A stretch of DNA of 64,000 bases, taken from positions 6,854,501-6,918,500 of the forward strand of contig NZ_CP109434.1 of the NCBI RefSeq assembly GCF_036227105.1, given 5' to 3'. The DNA is from Amycolatopsis sp. NBC_01488. Lineage in GTDB: Bacteria; Actinomycetota; Actinomycetes; Mycobacteriales; Pseudonocardiaceae. The position numbers and the translations under genes are program-made. Below, piece by piece: positions 15,606-24,247 of this stretch; positions within the stretch are counted from its first letter, which is position 1; each line of letters starts with the position of its first letter. Below the pieces are notes generated by a model. The model searched no databases. It had not been told where the DNA came from and was given only the letters and a program-made list of their open reading frames with translations.

Positions 15606-17000
15606 ATGGCGAACATCCCCGACGCCGCCGTGCCGGACACCGGCACGATCGCGGGCCGGCTCGACCGGCTGCCCATCACCCGCACGCACCGCCGGGCCAC
15701 CGTCGCCGTCGGGCTCGGGCTGTTCTTCGACTTCTACGAGGTCTTCCTGACCGGTGTGCTCAGCTCGGTGCTCGTCCAGGAGTTCTCGCTCACGAAGGCG
15801 GAACTGCCGCCGCTGCTGGCGTCGACCTTCGTCGGCATGTTCTTCGGCGCCCTGCTGCTCGGCCGGCTCGCCGACCGGTTCGGCCGCCGCGGCGCCTTCC
15901 TGCTGAACCTCGGGCTCTACTCGCTGTTCTCGCTGCTCGGCGCGTTCAGCGGCAGCGCGCTGATGCTGCTGGTGACGCGGTTCTTCGCGGGCATCGGCCT
16001 GGGCGCGGAGCCGCCGTTGGCCGACACCTACCTCACCGACCTGCTCCCGGCCCGCAAGCGCGGCCGGTTCATCGCCTGGGCGTACACGCTCGCCTTCTGC
16101 GGCTTCCCGGTCGTCGGCTTCCTCGCCCGCGGCCTGACCGAGCACGAGATCCTCGGCGTCGCGGGCTGGCGCTGGCTGTTCGTGCTCGGCGCGCTCGGCG
16201 CGGGCGCGGTGTTCCTGCTGCGGCGCGGCCTGCCCGAGTCGCCGCGGTGGCTGGAGTCCGTCGGCCGCACCGAGGAGGCCGAGCACCTGGTGGCCGGGCT
16301 CGAAGCCGAGGCGCGCGGGAGCGTCGACGAGAACGTCGCCCCGCCGCGCGGCAAGACCCGCAAGCGCGCCGCCGCGCCGGTGCGCGAGCTGTTCGGCCCC
16401 GCGCTGCGCCGCCGCACCTGGATGATGGTCGTCTTCCAGGTCCTGCAGACCCTCGGCTACTACGGCTTCGGCACGCTCGTGCCGCTGGTGCTCGCGGCCA
16501 AGGGGTACGCCGTTTCGCAGTCGCTGCTGTTCGCCGCGCTGACCTACCTCGGCTACCCGGTCGGTTCGGCGCTGTCGCTGCCGATCGTGGAACGCGTCGA
16601 GCGGAAGTACCTGGTGGTCGGCTCGGTGCTGGCGATGGCGGTGTTCGGGATCGCGTTCGGCTACGCGGGTTCGATGGCGCTGATCCTCGTGTTCGGCTTC
16701 CTCTACACCGCGACCAGCAACCTGTTCTCGAACGCCTTCCACATCTACCAGGCGGAAATCTTCCCGACGGCGCTGCGCTCGACGGCGTCCAGCGGCACCT
16801 ACTCGCTGTCTCGGCTGGCGAGCGGCGCGATGCCGTTCGTGCTGCTGCCCCTGCTGAACTCGCACGGCCCGACGACGCTGTTCCTGGTCGTCGCCGGCGC
16901 GCTGGTGGTGGTCGCGGTGGACGTCGCGGTGCTCGGCCCGCGCACGACGGGGCGCCGGCTGGAGAGCGTCAACGACGAGGTCGCGCCGCCGCTTCGATGA
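15606..17000 (+). CDS. MFS transporter (sugar/organic-acid porter type)
   Basis: The 464-residue protein starts at ATG 15606, with AAAGGAGA about 8 bases upstream. It has 12 expected helices and the MFS sugar/acid porter signatures LLLGRLADRFGRRGAF after helix 2 and LRRGLPESPRWLE before the long central loop. The segment FFDFYEVFLTGVL in helix 1 resembles aromatic-acid or metabolite/H+ symporters. The cytoplasmic loop 290-325 is charged (PPRGKTRKRAAAP). It follows the IclR gene by about 110 bp, which places it with the CoA-transferase/lyase genes, so it probably imports the carboxylic acid they degrade. Its last 32 bp overlap the end of the convergent kinase gene. Confidence 0.88.
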   Translation: MANIPDAAVPDTGTIAGRLDRLPITRTHRRATVAVGLGLFFDFYEVFLTGVLSSVLVQEFSLTKAELPPLLASTFVGMFFGALLLGRLADRFGRRGAFLLNLGLYSLFSLLGAFSGSALMLLVTRFFAGIGLGAEPPLADTYLTDLLPARKRGRFIAWAYTLAFCGFPVVGFLARGLTEHEILGVAGWRWLFVLGALGAGAVFLLRRGLPESPRWLESVGRTEEAEHLVAGLEAEARGSVDENVAPPRGKTRKRAAAPVRELFGPALRRRTWMMVVFQVLQTLGYYGFGTLVPLVLAAKGYAVSQSLLFAALTYLGYPVGSALSLPIVERVERKYLVVGSVLAMAVFGIAFGYAGSMALILVFGFLYTATSNLFSNAFHIYQAEIFPTALRSTASSGTYSLSRLASGAMPFVLLPLLNSHGPTTLFLVVAGALVVVAVDVAVLGPRTTGRRLESVNDEVAPPLR

Positions 17001-17484
17001 CCGCGACCGCATCGCCGACCGAATGCCGGGCGGTGTCGACGACGAGGCGCTCGCGGGTCCACGGCTCGTACTCGCGGGCGGCGATCTGGGCCCAGGTGGG
17101 CGGGACGAGTCCCGGGATGCCGGAGTCGCGGGTGTCCGCGCGGCGCCGGTGTTCGACGGGGTCGGAGCAGACGATCTCGGCCTCGAGCACGCGCGCGCCG
17201 TGGTCGGCGCCGGTGTCCCGCCAGGCATCGCGGGTGATCGCCAGCGGGTTGACGCACTCGGCGATCACGCTGACGCCGGTCCGGAGCAGATCGGCGGCAA
17301 CCGCCCGGGCGACGACGTAACCGACCGGCCCGAGTGGCTGCACCAGCGAAGTGGCGCGGATGACGGCCTGCTCGATCGTGTCGACGCGCAGGAAGGAGAA
17401 CCCGGTCCGCCGGGCCAGTTCCGCGGCGACGGTCGTCTTCCCGCTCGCGGGCAGGCCGCCGACGACGATCAGCAGCGGAGGCAC
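16969..17484 (-). CDS. AAA-type P-loop kinase-like protein
   Basis: The 171-residue protein has a Walker A motif GLPASGKTT at residues 10-18. It then shows RVDTIEQAVIR, a lid-like charged region VEHRRRADTRDSG, and a C-terminal YEPWTRERLVVDTAR segment. This is the layout of small ATP-dependent kinases that phosphorylate sugars, antibiotics or nucleotides (the AAA_33/zeta-toxin-like group). No acceptor can be assigned and no antitoxin gene is adjacent, so a housekeeping or resistance role is as likely as a toxin. It converges on the MFS gene and overlaps it by 32 bp. Confidence 0.8.
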   Translation of the reverse strand: MPPLLIVVGGLPASGKTTVAAELARRTGFSFLRVDTIEQAVIRATSLVQPLGPVGYVVARAVAADLLRTGVSVIAECVNPLAITRDAWRDTGADHGARVLEAEIVCSDPVEHRRRADTRDSGIPGLVPPTWAQIAAREYEPWTRERLVVDTARHSVGDAVAVIEAAARPRR

Positions 17485-17644
17485 GGCGGCATGATCGCAC
17501 GCCGCGCCGATGGGGGCGGGCTCGCCCGGGTGCGATGGTCAGCGGGTGGAGCCGGTCGCGGCCGCACGCCCGGTCCGGGAACGCCGTATCGGAGGAGGCC
17601 AAGTCCCTCGATGCGGCATTCCCGGACCACCCGCCCCGCGCTCT

Positions 17645-18262
17645 TCAGGACGCCTCGCGCTTCTGCGCCAGCAATCCGCGCCTCAACGTCGTCAACGCGC
17701 GGTGCTGGGCCACCCGGACCGCTCCCGCGCTGCTCAAGCCCACCGCCGATGCCGTCTCCTCCGCTGAGAGGCCCAAGATGATGCGCAGCACCAGGACCTC
17801 CCGCTGGCGCGGCGGGAGCGTGTCGAGCAAGCCCGCCGACCAGTCCAGGGCCGCCGCGCGCTCGACCTCGTCGCCTGTCGGGTCCGGGCCCGTCCGGTGG
17901 TCGGCGGGGGGCTCGGCCACCGGGCTCGTGCGGTCGCGGGCCCGGCGGCGGTGGAAGTCGGAGACCTTGTGCGCCGCGATGCCGAACACGAACGCCAGGA
18001 AGCTGTCGGCCTCGTACCGGTACCCCGGCAGCGCGCCGACGACCGCCAGGAGCACCTCCTGCGCGCAGTCCTCCGCGTCCGACGAGCCGTCCTGCCAGGT
18101 GCCGAGCCGGCCGAGGCAGTAGCGGAACACCATCGGCCGCAGCGCGCGCAGGATGCCTGCGATCGCGGCGCGGTTGCCGGTGATCGCGGAGCGGACCAGC
18201 TCCGGATCCAGGGACAACGTCGCCGTGGGTGCGGGTTCGCCCGCGGCGGACTGCGGCGGCAT
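17645..18262 (-). CDS. ECF RNA polymerase sigma factor, SigD/ShbA-like
   Basis: The 205-residue protein starts at ATG 18262. Region 2 covers about residues 30-105 (AIAGILRALRPMVFRYCLGR, DAEDCAQEVLLAVVGALPGYR, SFLAFVFGIAAHKVSDFHRR). Region 4 covers about 145-195 (LPPRQREVLVLRIILGLSAEETASAVGLSSAGAVRVAQHRAL, read in blocks). The sequence most resembles mycobacterial SigD and streptomycete ShbA, including RYC and FxFGIAAHKV. ShbA drives transcription of the principal sigma gene in streptomycetes; whether this copy does so is unknown. No anti-sigma gene is adjacent. It is divergent from the PPOX-fold gene at 18493 with about 230 bp between. Confidence 0.88.
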   Translation of the reverse strand: MPPQSAAGEPAPTATLSLDPELVRSAITGNRAAIAGILRALRPMVFRYCLGRLGTWQDGSSDAEDCAQEVLLAVVGALPGYRYEADSFLAFVFGIAAHKVSDFHRRRARDRTSPVAEPPADHRTGPDPTGDEVERAAALDWSAGLLDTLPPRQREVLVLRIILGLSAEETASAVGLSSAGAVRVAQHRALTTLRRGLLAQKREAS

Positions 18263-18492
18263 CGAGTCTCACCTCTCTTCGGCGACGGACCGTCACGACG
18301 CTAGGTCACCCCGAGTGGCCGCCGCACCGGCCGGGCGGCCGCCGGGACCCGGGTCTTACGGCCCTGGCGCGAGCCCTCTCGACGTGCTGCGCGGGCGCCC
18401 CACCGGCGGCCGGGCCGAACGGCCCTACCGGCTGCCTCGGCCCACCGATCACGCTGGAGGCCGGGGATTTTCAGAGAAAACACAGGGACGCG

Positions 18493-18897
18493 ATGGTGGA
18501 CGACGTGGGCTTCGGGCTGCTGCTCGACCGGCAGCAGTGCCTCGCCCTGCTGCGGACGGCGAGCCTCGGCCGGGTGATCTTCACCCACCGGGCCATGCCG
18601 GCCGTCCGGCCGGTGCGCTTCACGGTCGTCGACGACGCCGTCGTGTTCGCGGTCCCGACCGGCAGCTCCCTCTACGCGGGCGCCCGCGACGCCGTCGTCG
18701 CGTTCGAGGCCGACGACTTCGCCGCCGACCTCGGCGCCGGCTGGTACGTCAGCCTGCTGGGCCGGGCCACCGAGTCGCCGGTGGACGGTGCCGACATCGC
18801 GTGCCTCTGCCCGTGCCCGGCGCCGGCCGGTCGCCAGTTCCTGCGGATCCCCGTCGAGGCCATCACCGGTCACCGCATCGCCTGCCACGCCGAGTGA
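18493..18897 (+). CDS. Pyridoxamine 5'-phosphate oxidase-fold (flavin/F420-binding) protein
   Basis: The 134-residue protein starts at ATG 18493. It shows the split-barrel pattern of the Pyridox_ox_2 family: a first helix (LDRQQCLALLRTASLGRVIF), the strand pair MPAVRPVRFTVVDDAVVFAV, then GSSLYAGARDAVVAFEADDF and a late IPVEAITGHRI strand. Members bind FMN or F420 and reduce varied substrates. In actinobacteria they often belong to DosR/DevR dormancy regulons, and here the gene directly precedes a DevS/DevR-like pair (19042-21224) in the same orientation. A redox or hypoxia response is therefore a reasonable guess, but no DevR box was confirmed by eye. Confidence 0.8.
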   Translation: MVDDVGFGLLLDRQQCLALLRTASLGRVIFTHRAMPAVRPVRFTVVDDAVVFAVPTGSSLYAGARDAVVAFEADDFAADLGAGWYVSLLGRATESPVDGADIACLCPCPAPAGRQFLRIPVEAITGHRIACHAE

Positions 18898-19041
18898 CAC
18901 GGCGCCACCCGTAACAGCGGCACTCCGCCGATCGACCCACCGGATGGACGAACCGGATTGGGCCGACGCGGGCAGTCGCCTGTGGGACCCTTGACGGCCC
19001 GGGGACACCCCCGGGATCGGGCTACAACGGGTCGGCGGGAA

Positions 19042-20568
19042 GTGGCGGACGAAATCGGCATGCCGGCGATCCTGGCCGCGGTGGCCGGGATCGCGCGGGA
19101 GCTCGAGGTGCCGGCGGTGCTGGGCACCGCGGTGACGACCGTGCGCGACCTGGTCGGCGCGCGGTACGGCCGGCTCGAGGTGACCGGCCCCGAAGGCGGC
19201 GTCGCCGAGTTCGGCCGGGCCGGCGGCACCGAGGTGGTCGAGCTGCCCGTGCGGGCGGGCCCGAAGACGTTCGGCCGGTTCGAGGTCGAACCCGCGCCGG
19301 GCCGCGAGTTCGGCCGCCGCGAGCGGGAGGTGCTGGGCGCGCTCGTCGCGGCGACCGCGATGGCCGTCGACAAGGCCCAGCTCCTCGACCAGATGCGCCG
19401 CCGCGAACGCTGGCTCGAGGCGTCCTACGACGTCACCCGCGCGCTGCTCGCCTCGCAGGACCTGCGGGCCACGCTCCGGCTGATCGCCGAGCGCGCGCGG
19501 ATCGTGGCCGGCGGCACCGCCGGGGCGATCGCCCTGCCGGACGGGCCGGGGCGGCTCGTGTTCGACGTCGTCGAGCCGCCGGGGGAGGACGCCGACCGGC
19601 TCACCGGGCTGACCGTGCCGACCGAGGGGACGGCCACCGGCGTCGCGTTCACCACCCGCCGCCCGGTCGTCGTGCGCGACTACGGCGACCGCGTGCAGGA
19701 GGAGCAGCGCGACCGCGCCGGGCCGATGCCCGCGATGATCAAGGACCTCGACTCGGCGATCTCCGTGCCGCTGCTGGTCGGCGACGATACGCTGGGCGTG
19801 CTGGTCGTCGCGAAGTTCCGCGACAAGACGCCCTTCACCGAGGCCGAGGTCCAGCTGGCCGAGACCTTCGCCGGGCACGCGGCGCTCGCCGTCGAATTCT
19901 CCCGGGCGCAGGAGGTGCGCCAGCAGCTGGCGGTGTTCGAGGACCGCGACCGGATCGCCCACGACCTGCACGACCTGGTCATCCAGCGGCTGTTCGCGAC
20001 CGGGCTCGGGCTGGAGGGCGTCAGCCGGTTGATCGCCGACCCGGTCGTCGCCGGGCGCGTCGCCGGGTTCGCCCAGGACCTCGACGGCACGATCCGCGAG
20101 ATCCGCAACAGCATCTTCTCCCTGCAGGCGCCCGCGCAGGCGCAGGGCAGCCTGCGCGCCGAGCTGCTGCGGGTGGCGGTCGACGCGCGGGACACGCTCG
20201 GCTTCGAGCCGCGCGTCGGCTTCGACGGGCCGCTCGACGCCGCGGTGCCGGACGCCGTCCGCTCCGACCTGATCGCGTCGCTGCGCGAAGCGCTGACCAA
20301 CGTCGCGCGCCACGCCGGGGCGACGTCGTCCTCGGTCGACGTCACCGTGGACGGGGCCGCCCGCCGGCTGACCCTGGTGGTGCGCGACGACGGGACCGGG
20401 CCGCTGCCCGCCGGACCCGGCCGGGTCAGCGGGCTCGCCAACCTGATCGCCCGTGCCGCACGGTGGGGCGGGAACTGCGAGCTGGTGGCCGCCGAGGGCG
20501 GCGGCTCCCGGCTGGAATGGACCGCGGAGCTGCCGGCCAGGGCCGGCGGGCAGGGGAGTGGGCGATGA
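19042..20568 (+). CDS. Two-GAF sensor histidine kinase, DevS-like
   Basis: The 508-residue protein starts at GTG 19042, preceded by GGCGGGA; ATG 19060 is an alternative. There are no membrane helices. A first GAF domain covers about 10-115 and a second about 130-290. The HisKA_3 dimerisation segment RDRIAHDLHDLVIQRLFATG has the phospho-acceptor His at 310. The HATPase domain has the N box SLREALTNVARHAGA and VVRDDGTGPL. The arrangement is that of mycobacterial DevS/DosT, which bind heme in the first GAF, but I cannot confirm the proximal heme His here. The stop overlaps the start of the response regulator (ATGA), so the two are translationally coupled. Confidence 0.9.
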   Translation: MADEIGMPAILAAVAGIARELEVPAVLGTAVTTVRDLVGARYGRLEVTGPEGGVAEFGRAGGTEVVELPVRAGPKTFGRFEVEPAPGREFGRREREVLGALVAATAMAVDKAQLLDQMRRRERWLEASYDVTRALLASQDLRATLRLIAERARIVAGGTAGAIALPDGPGRLVFDVVEPPGEDADRLTGLTVPTEGTATGVAFTTRRPVVVRDYGDRVQEEQRDRAGPMPAMIKDLDSAISVPLLVGDDTLGVLVVAKFRDKTPFTEAEVQLAETFAGHAALAVEFSRAQEVRQQLAVFEDRDRIAHDLHDLVIQRLFATGLGLEGVSRLIADPVVAGRVAGFAQDLDGTIREIRNSIFSLQAPAQAQGSLRAELLRVAVDARDTLGFEPRVGFDGPLDAAVPDAVRSDLIASLREALTNVARHAGATSSSVDVTVDGAARRLTLVVRDDGTGPLPAGPGRVSGLANLIARAARWGGNCELVAAEGGGSRLEWTAELPARAGGQGSGR

Positions 20569-21224
20569 CGATCTCGGTGTTCCTGCTGGACGACCACGAG
20601 CTGGTCCGCACCGGGCTGAAGACCGTCTTCGAGTCCGAAGTGGACATCGAGGTGGTCGGCGAGGCGGCGACCGCGGCCGAAGCGCTGGTCCGGATCCCGC
20701 AGGCCCGCCCGGACGTGGCGATCCTCGACGTCCGGCTGCCCGACGGCCAGGGCGTCGAGGTGTGCCGCGAGATCCGCTCGACGGTCGAGCCGGCGCCCGC
20801 CTGCCTGATGCTGACGTCCTATTCGGACGACGACGCGCTGTTCGGCGCGATCATGGCGGGCGCGGCCGGGTACATGCTGAAGCAGGTCTCCGGCCGGTCG
20901 CTGGTCGACGCCGTCCGCACGGTCGCCGTCGGCGGCTCGCTGCTGGACGCCACGCTCACCGCGTCGGTGATGAACAAGCTGCGCGGCGAGGACGTCGCGG
21001 CGCCGGACCCGCGGTACGAGCAGCTCAGCCCGCAGGAGCGGCGCGTGCTGGACCTGGTCGCCGAAGGACTGACGAACCGGCAGATCGCGGAGCGGCTGTT
21101 CCTGGCCGAGAAGACGGTGAAGAACTACGTTTCTTCGGTGCTGCACAAGCTCGGCGTCGAACGGCGCACTTCGGCGGCGGTGTACGTGTCGCAGCGACGC
21201 GCCGACGGTGGCCATTCGGGCTGA
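20565..21224 (+). CDS. NarL/DevR-type response regulator
   Basis: The 219-residue protein starts at ATG 20565, overlapping the kinase stop by four bases. The receiver domain (1-120) has acidic residues D9 and D10, phospho-acceptor D55 in VAILDVRLPDG, Thr/Ser in MLTSYSDDDA, and Lys in GYMLKQVSG. A LuxR-type HTH occupies about 150-212: LSPQERRVLDLVAEGLTNRQIAERL and TVKNYVSSVLHKLGVERRT, shown in blocks. It resembles DevR/DosR closely in both halves. The cognate partner is the upstream two-GAF kinase, and probable targets include the PPOX-fold gene at 18493. Confidence 0.92.
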   Translation: MTISVFLLDDHELVRTGLKTVFESEVDIEVVGEAATAAEALVRIPQARPDVAILDVRLPDGQGVEVCREIRSTVEPAPACLMLTSYSDDDALFGAIMAGAAGYMLKQVSGRSLVDAVRTVAVGGSLLDATLTASVMNKLRGEDVAAPDPRYEQLSPQERRVLDLVAEGLTNRQIAERLFLAEKTVKNYVSSVLHKLGVERRTSAAVYVSQRRADGGHSG

Positions 21225-21334
21225 TCCCCGCGCCCACTCGGGCGAAACCGGTGGGGCATCCGACGTATCTGGCCGCCGATGCGATACACCTGTCGGGTGA
21301 CGCACGAGTTGTCGTGCGCGGCGGAGGGGACGGC

Positions 21335-21769
21335 ATGTCGGGGTTGTCGAGCGGGGACTATGTCACGCAGCAGATCAAGGCGCTGGCCAGAGCGGTGCGC
21401 CGGGAAGGCGCCGGCGGCGTCGGCACGCGCAGCTTCCAGCTGGCGGAGCACCTGGCCGCGGAGGGGGGCATCCACCGCGGCGACATCCTGACGGCGACGG
21501 CGACGCTCCTGGCGATGACGGCGTGGTGCGACGGCGAGGCCGACGCGGCCTGCCGGTTCGCGGCGCTGGCCGGCGAGCACGACGAGGAGTCGCGCGAGCT
21601 GGTGACCCACCTGCTGCGCCTGGAAGCCGGGGCGGACCAGGGCCGGCTGCCGCAGGAGCAGGTGGAGGCGCTGCTGGAGTACGCGCGCCGTGCCCGCCGC
21701 GGCGACCTGGCCAAGCGGGCGCGCGCGATCACTGGCTCACGCGGCGGACGGCACCGGCGGGACAACTAG
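21335..21769 (+). CDS. Hypothetical helical protein
   Basis: The 144-residue protein starts at ATG 21335 with GGAGGGGA just upstream. I do not recognise a family. It is soluble and mostly alpha-helical, rich in Ala, Arg and Glu: YVTQQIKALARAVRRE, SFQLAEHLAAEG, HRGDILTATATLLAMTAWCDGEADAAC, then VTHLLRLEAGADQGRL and a very basic tail RARRGDLAKRARAITGSRGG. The repeating helix pairs recall small TPR-like or scaffold proteins. It follows the response regulator by 110 bp and may be part of that operon. No signal peptide or catalytic motif is visible. Confidence 0.65.
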   Translation: MSGLSSGDYVTQQIKALARAVRREGAGGVGTRSFQLAEHLAAEGGIHRGDILTATATLLAMTAWCDGEADAACRFAALAGEHDEESRELVTHLLRLEAGADQGRLPQEQVEALLEYARRARRGDLAKRARAITGSRGGRHRRDN

Positions 21770-21963
21770 CGCGTCGGCGACAGACCACCGGGGTGGCCTT
21801 CGGGGAGCGGCCGTGGGCGGGGCCGGCGCCCAGGGACGCCGTTCCCCACCCACGGCCCGTTGGCCGGCGCGGCTGGCTCGTGAGGGGATGCGCGGGGGTC
21901 CGAGGGGCGGCGCGGTCGAGCGCCGGCCGGGCAGTCCGGCGCCGACGATCACGTGCGTGTCGA

Positions 21964-22584
21964 TCAGCCACTCACCCCGGTCAGCGCGAAGAACTCCTGA
22001 CGCGTCTTGGGTTCCTCCCGCAGGAGGCCGTGCAGGGACGACGTCACGGTCAGCGCGCCGGTGGCCCGCACCCCGCGCAGCGACATGCACAGGTGCTCGG
22101 CTTCGATCACCACGCCGACGCCCTTCGGCGCCAGGTGCTCCTGCAGCCAGTCCGCGACCTGCTTGGTCAGCCGTTCCTGCACCTGCAGGTCCCGCGCGAA
22201 CATCTCGACGACGCGGGCGAGCTTCGAGAGCCCGAGGATCCGCTCGCCGGGCAGGTAGCCCACGTGCGCGACGCCGCGGAAGGGCAGCAGGTGGTGCTCG
22301 CACAGCGACTGCACCGGGATGCTCTTGGCCAGCACGAGCTCGTCGTAGCCCTCGTCGTTCGGGAACGTCGTCAGCTGGAAGTCGCGCGGGCGCAGCATCT
22401 CCGCGTAGGCGTTGGCCACCCGCCGCGGCGTGTCGCCCAGGTGCACCGACGACGGGTCCTTCCCGAGCGCCCGCAACAGGTCGGCGACCGCGCGTTCCGC
22501 CGCGGGCAGGTCCATGGTGTCGCGCTCGTGTACGACGCCCAGGTGCCGCAACGGCACCGGTTCGCGGACGGGATCGACGGTCAC
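21964..22584 (-). CDS. folE: GTP cyclohydrolase I
   Basis: The 206-residue enzyme starts at GTG 22584 with GGAGG about 7 bases upstream. It catalyses GTP to 7,8-dihydroneopterin triphosphate, the first step of folate and pterin synthesis. Zinc ligands are visible: C95 and H98 in SLCEHHLLPFRG and C166 in EHLCMSLRGV. The family signatures DTPRRVANAYAEML and VQERLTKQVADWLQEHL are present. The length fits bacterial FolE. It stands alone, away from folP/folB/folK, and is divergent from a four-cysteine HTH regulator (22670), which may control it. An isolated folE can serve tetrahydrobiopterin, deazapurine or F420-related needs rather than folate; the sequence alone does not decide. Confidence 0.95.
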   Translation of the reverse strand: MTVDPVREPVPLRHLGVVHERDTMDLPAAERAVADLLRALGKDPSSVHLGDTPRRVANAYAEMLRPRDFQLTTFPNDEGYDELVLAKSIPVQSLCEHHLLPFRGVAHVGYLPGERILGLSKLARVVEMFARDLQVQERLTKQVADWLQEHLAPKGVGVVIEAEHLCMSLRGVRATGALTVTSSLHGLLREEPKTRQEFFALTGVSG

Positions 22585-22669
22585 GGAGGGCCTCCTTCAA
22601 GCCAAGACGAGCCGACGGTAGAAGCCTTCCGGGGTTTTCGTCAACGATTATTTGTTTTAGAGTGCTCGG

Positions 22670-23326
22670 ATGCACAAGTCCCAGGCCGGCGCGCTGGCCG
22701 CGGTCGCGGCGCTCGACGAGCCGACGCGCCGGAGGCTGTACGAGTACGTCGTCCGGCGGCCGGGTCCGGTCAGCCGCGACGACGTCGCCGAGGCACTCGG
22801 CGTGGCCCGCCCGACCGTCGCCTTCCACCTCGACCGCCTGGTGGCGGAGCGGCTCCTGGTGGCCGAGTACGAACGCCGCAGCGGCCGCACCGGGCCGGGC
22901 GCGGGCCGCCCGGCGAAGCTCTACCGCCGGTCCGACCGGCAGGTGAGCGTCTCGGTGCCCGAGCGACACTACGAGCTGGCCGGCGAGCTCCTCGCGTCCG
23001 CGATCGAAGAGGCCGACGAGACCGGCGGCTCGGCGCGGGAAATCCTGGCGCGGCGGGCCCGCGACCACGGCGCCGGACTGGCGGCCGGCGCCCCGGACGT
23101 CGTCGGCGCGCTCGAGGAGCACGGGTTCGAGCCCCGCGTCGAGGAGGGCGCGGTGCTGCTCGGCAACTGCCCGTTCCAGCGGCTGGCCAAGACGCACGCA
23201 CAGCTGGTGTGCGAGATGAACCTCGGGCTGCTCGCAGGCATGCTCGACGGCGTGGGCGAGGGAGGGCTGCGCGCCCGGCTCGATCCGCGGCCGGGGTTCT
23301 GCTGCGTGCGCCTCGAGCCCGCCTGA
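22670..23326 (+). CDS. HTH regulator with four C-terminal cysteines (possible Fe-S sensor)
   Basis: The 218-residue protein starts at ATG 22670. An ArsR/DeoR-like winged helix occupies residues 12-75 (LDEPTRRRLYEYV, VSRDDVAEALGVARPTVAFHLDRLV). The C-terminal part has C167 in LGNCPF, C181 in THAQLVCEMN, and the pair C211-C212 in GFCCVRL. A Cys-Pro, a 13-residue gap to the next Cys, and a later Cys pair recall SufR-type regulators that bind a 2Fe-2S cluster. The gene is divergent from folE across an unusually AT-rich 85-bp gap (TTATTTGTTTTAG near 22650), which is a likely shared promoter and operator. Control of folE by redox or iron state is an inference. Confidence 0.82.
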   Translation: MHKSQAGALAAVAALDEPTRRRLYEYVVRRPGPVSRDDVAEALGVARPTVAFHLDRLVAERLLVAEYERRSGRTGPGAGRPAKLYRRSDRQVSVSVPERHYELAGELLASAIEEADETGGSAREILARRARDHGAGLAAGAPDVVGALEEHGFEPRVEEGAVLLGNCPFQRLAKTHAQLVCEMNLGLLAGMLDGVGEGGLRARLDPRPGFCCVRLEPA

Positions 23327-23328
23327 GG

Positions 23329-24057
23329 TCAGCGCGGGAGGAACGGGAGGACGAACAGGAAAGCGCCGAAGGCGACCAGCGCCGCCGAGGCGACGCGGTG
23401 CAGCCGGCGCCCGCGCAGTCTTCGGGCCAGGCGCGTGCCGAGCAGGGTGCCGGCGCCGGCCAGTACGCCGAGGACGCTGCCGAGTCCGAAGTGGACGGAT
23501 CCCTGCGCGGCGTAGCCGAGCGTCGCGAACCCCACGAGCGGGAGCTGGATCAGCTGCCCGGCCGCGATCGTCGTCAATGCCGGCACGCCGAGCGCCAGCA
23601 GGACCGGCACGAGCAGCACCGGGCCGCCGGTGCCGGTCAGCGCCGAGCCGAACCCGACGGCCGCGCCCACCGCTGCGGCGGCGGGCGCGGGCAGCTCGCG
23701 GGATTCCCGCGGGCGCGACCAGAGGTTGAAGGCGCCGGACCCGGCGGTCACCGTGGCCAGGAACAGCCAGAGGACCGTCGCCGGGACGACGCCGTTCACC
23801 AGGGCGCCGGCGGCCGCGGCCGGTGCGGCCCCGAGCGTGAGCCATCCGCCGAAGCGCCACGGCATGGCCTGGTGCCGCGCGTAGGCCGTGGTGCCGACGA
23901 TCCCGGTGAACAGGAAGCACCAGCTGCTGGTGCCCGCCGCCGCGTGGACGTCGAGGCCGGCGAACCAGGTGAGCGCGGGCGGCAGGAGGACGCCGCCGAT
24001 GCCGATCGTCCCGATGAAGACGCCGACCGGCACGGCCAGCAGCAAGACGGCTAACAC
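23329..24057 (-). CDS. TauE/SafE (TSUP) family membrane permease
   Basis: This protein has about 242 residues and eight or so hydrophobic helices. The family repeat is visible twice: near the N-terminus (VPVGVFIGTIGIGGVLLPPAL, in blocks) and in the middle (GFGSALTGTGGPVLLVPVLL). TSUP proteins export or import small sulfur- or carbon-containing anions such as sulfite or sulfoacetate. The start is uncertain. GTG 24057 puts the first helix at the N-terminus as in relatives but has no obvious ribosome site, and the frame stays open further upstream. It converges with the HTH gene, separated by 2 bp. The transported substrate cannot be told. Confidence 0.8.
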   Translation of the reverse strand: MLAVLLLAVPVGVFIGTIGIGGVLLPPALTWFAGLDVHAAAGTSSWCFLFTGIVGTTAYARHQAMPWRFGGWLTLGAAPAAAAGALVNGVVPATVLWLFLATVTAGSGAFNLWSRPRESRELPAPAAAAVGAAVGFGSALTGTGGPVLLVPVLLALGVPALTTIAAGQLIQLPLVGFATLGYAAQGSVHFGLGSVLGVLAGAGTLLGTRLARRLRGRRLHRVASAALVAFGAFLFVLPFLPR

Positions 24058-24247
24058 GGCCCGAAATGCTCGCGAAGCCGGTGCCGGACCGTGCCGGTGA
24101 TCCCTTCCACGGATCGACCGTAACCCGGATGTGCGGGGCAAGTCGTGACGCGGGGCCGGACCTCGCGCGGTGCCCGCCCGGATGAGACGCAGGCCACATC
24201 CGGTGCCCGCGGGCGAACAGCGCGGGGGTGTCCGGACAAGAGCCGGT

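Noticed and set aside
16969..17484. The P-loop kinase as a zeta-type toxin of a toxin-antitoxin pair
   Set aside because: No small antitoxin gene is adjacent on the same strand, and the neighbour genes are convergent or unrelated.
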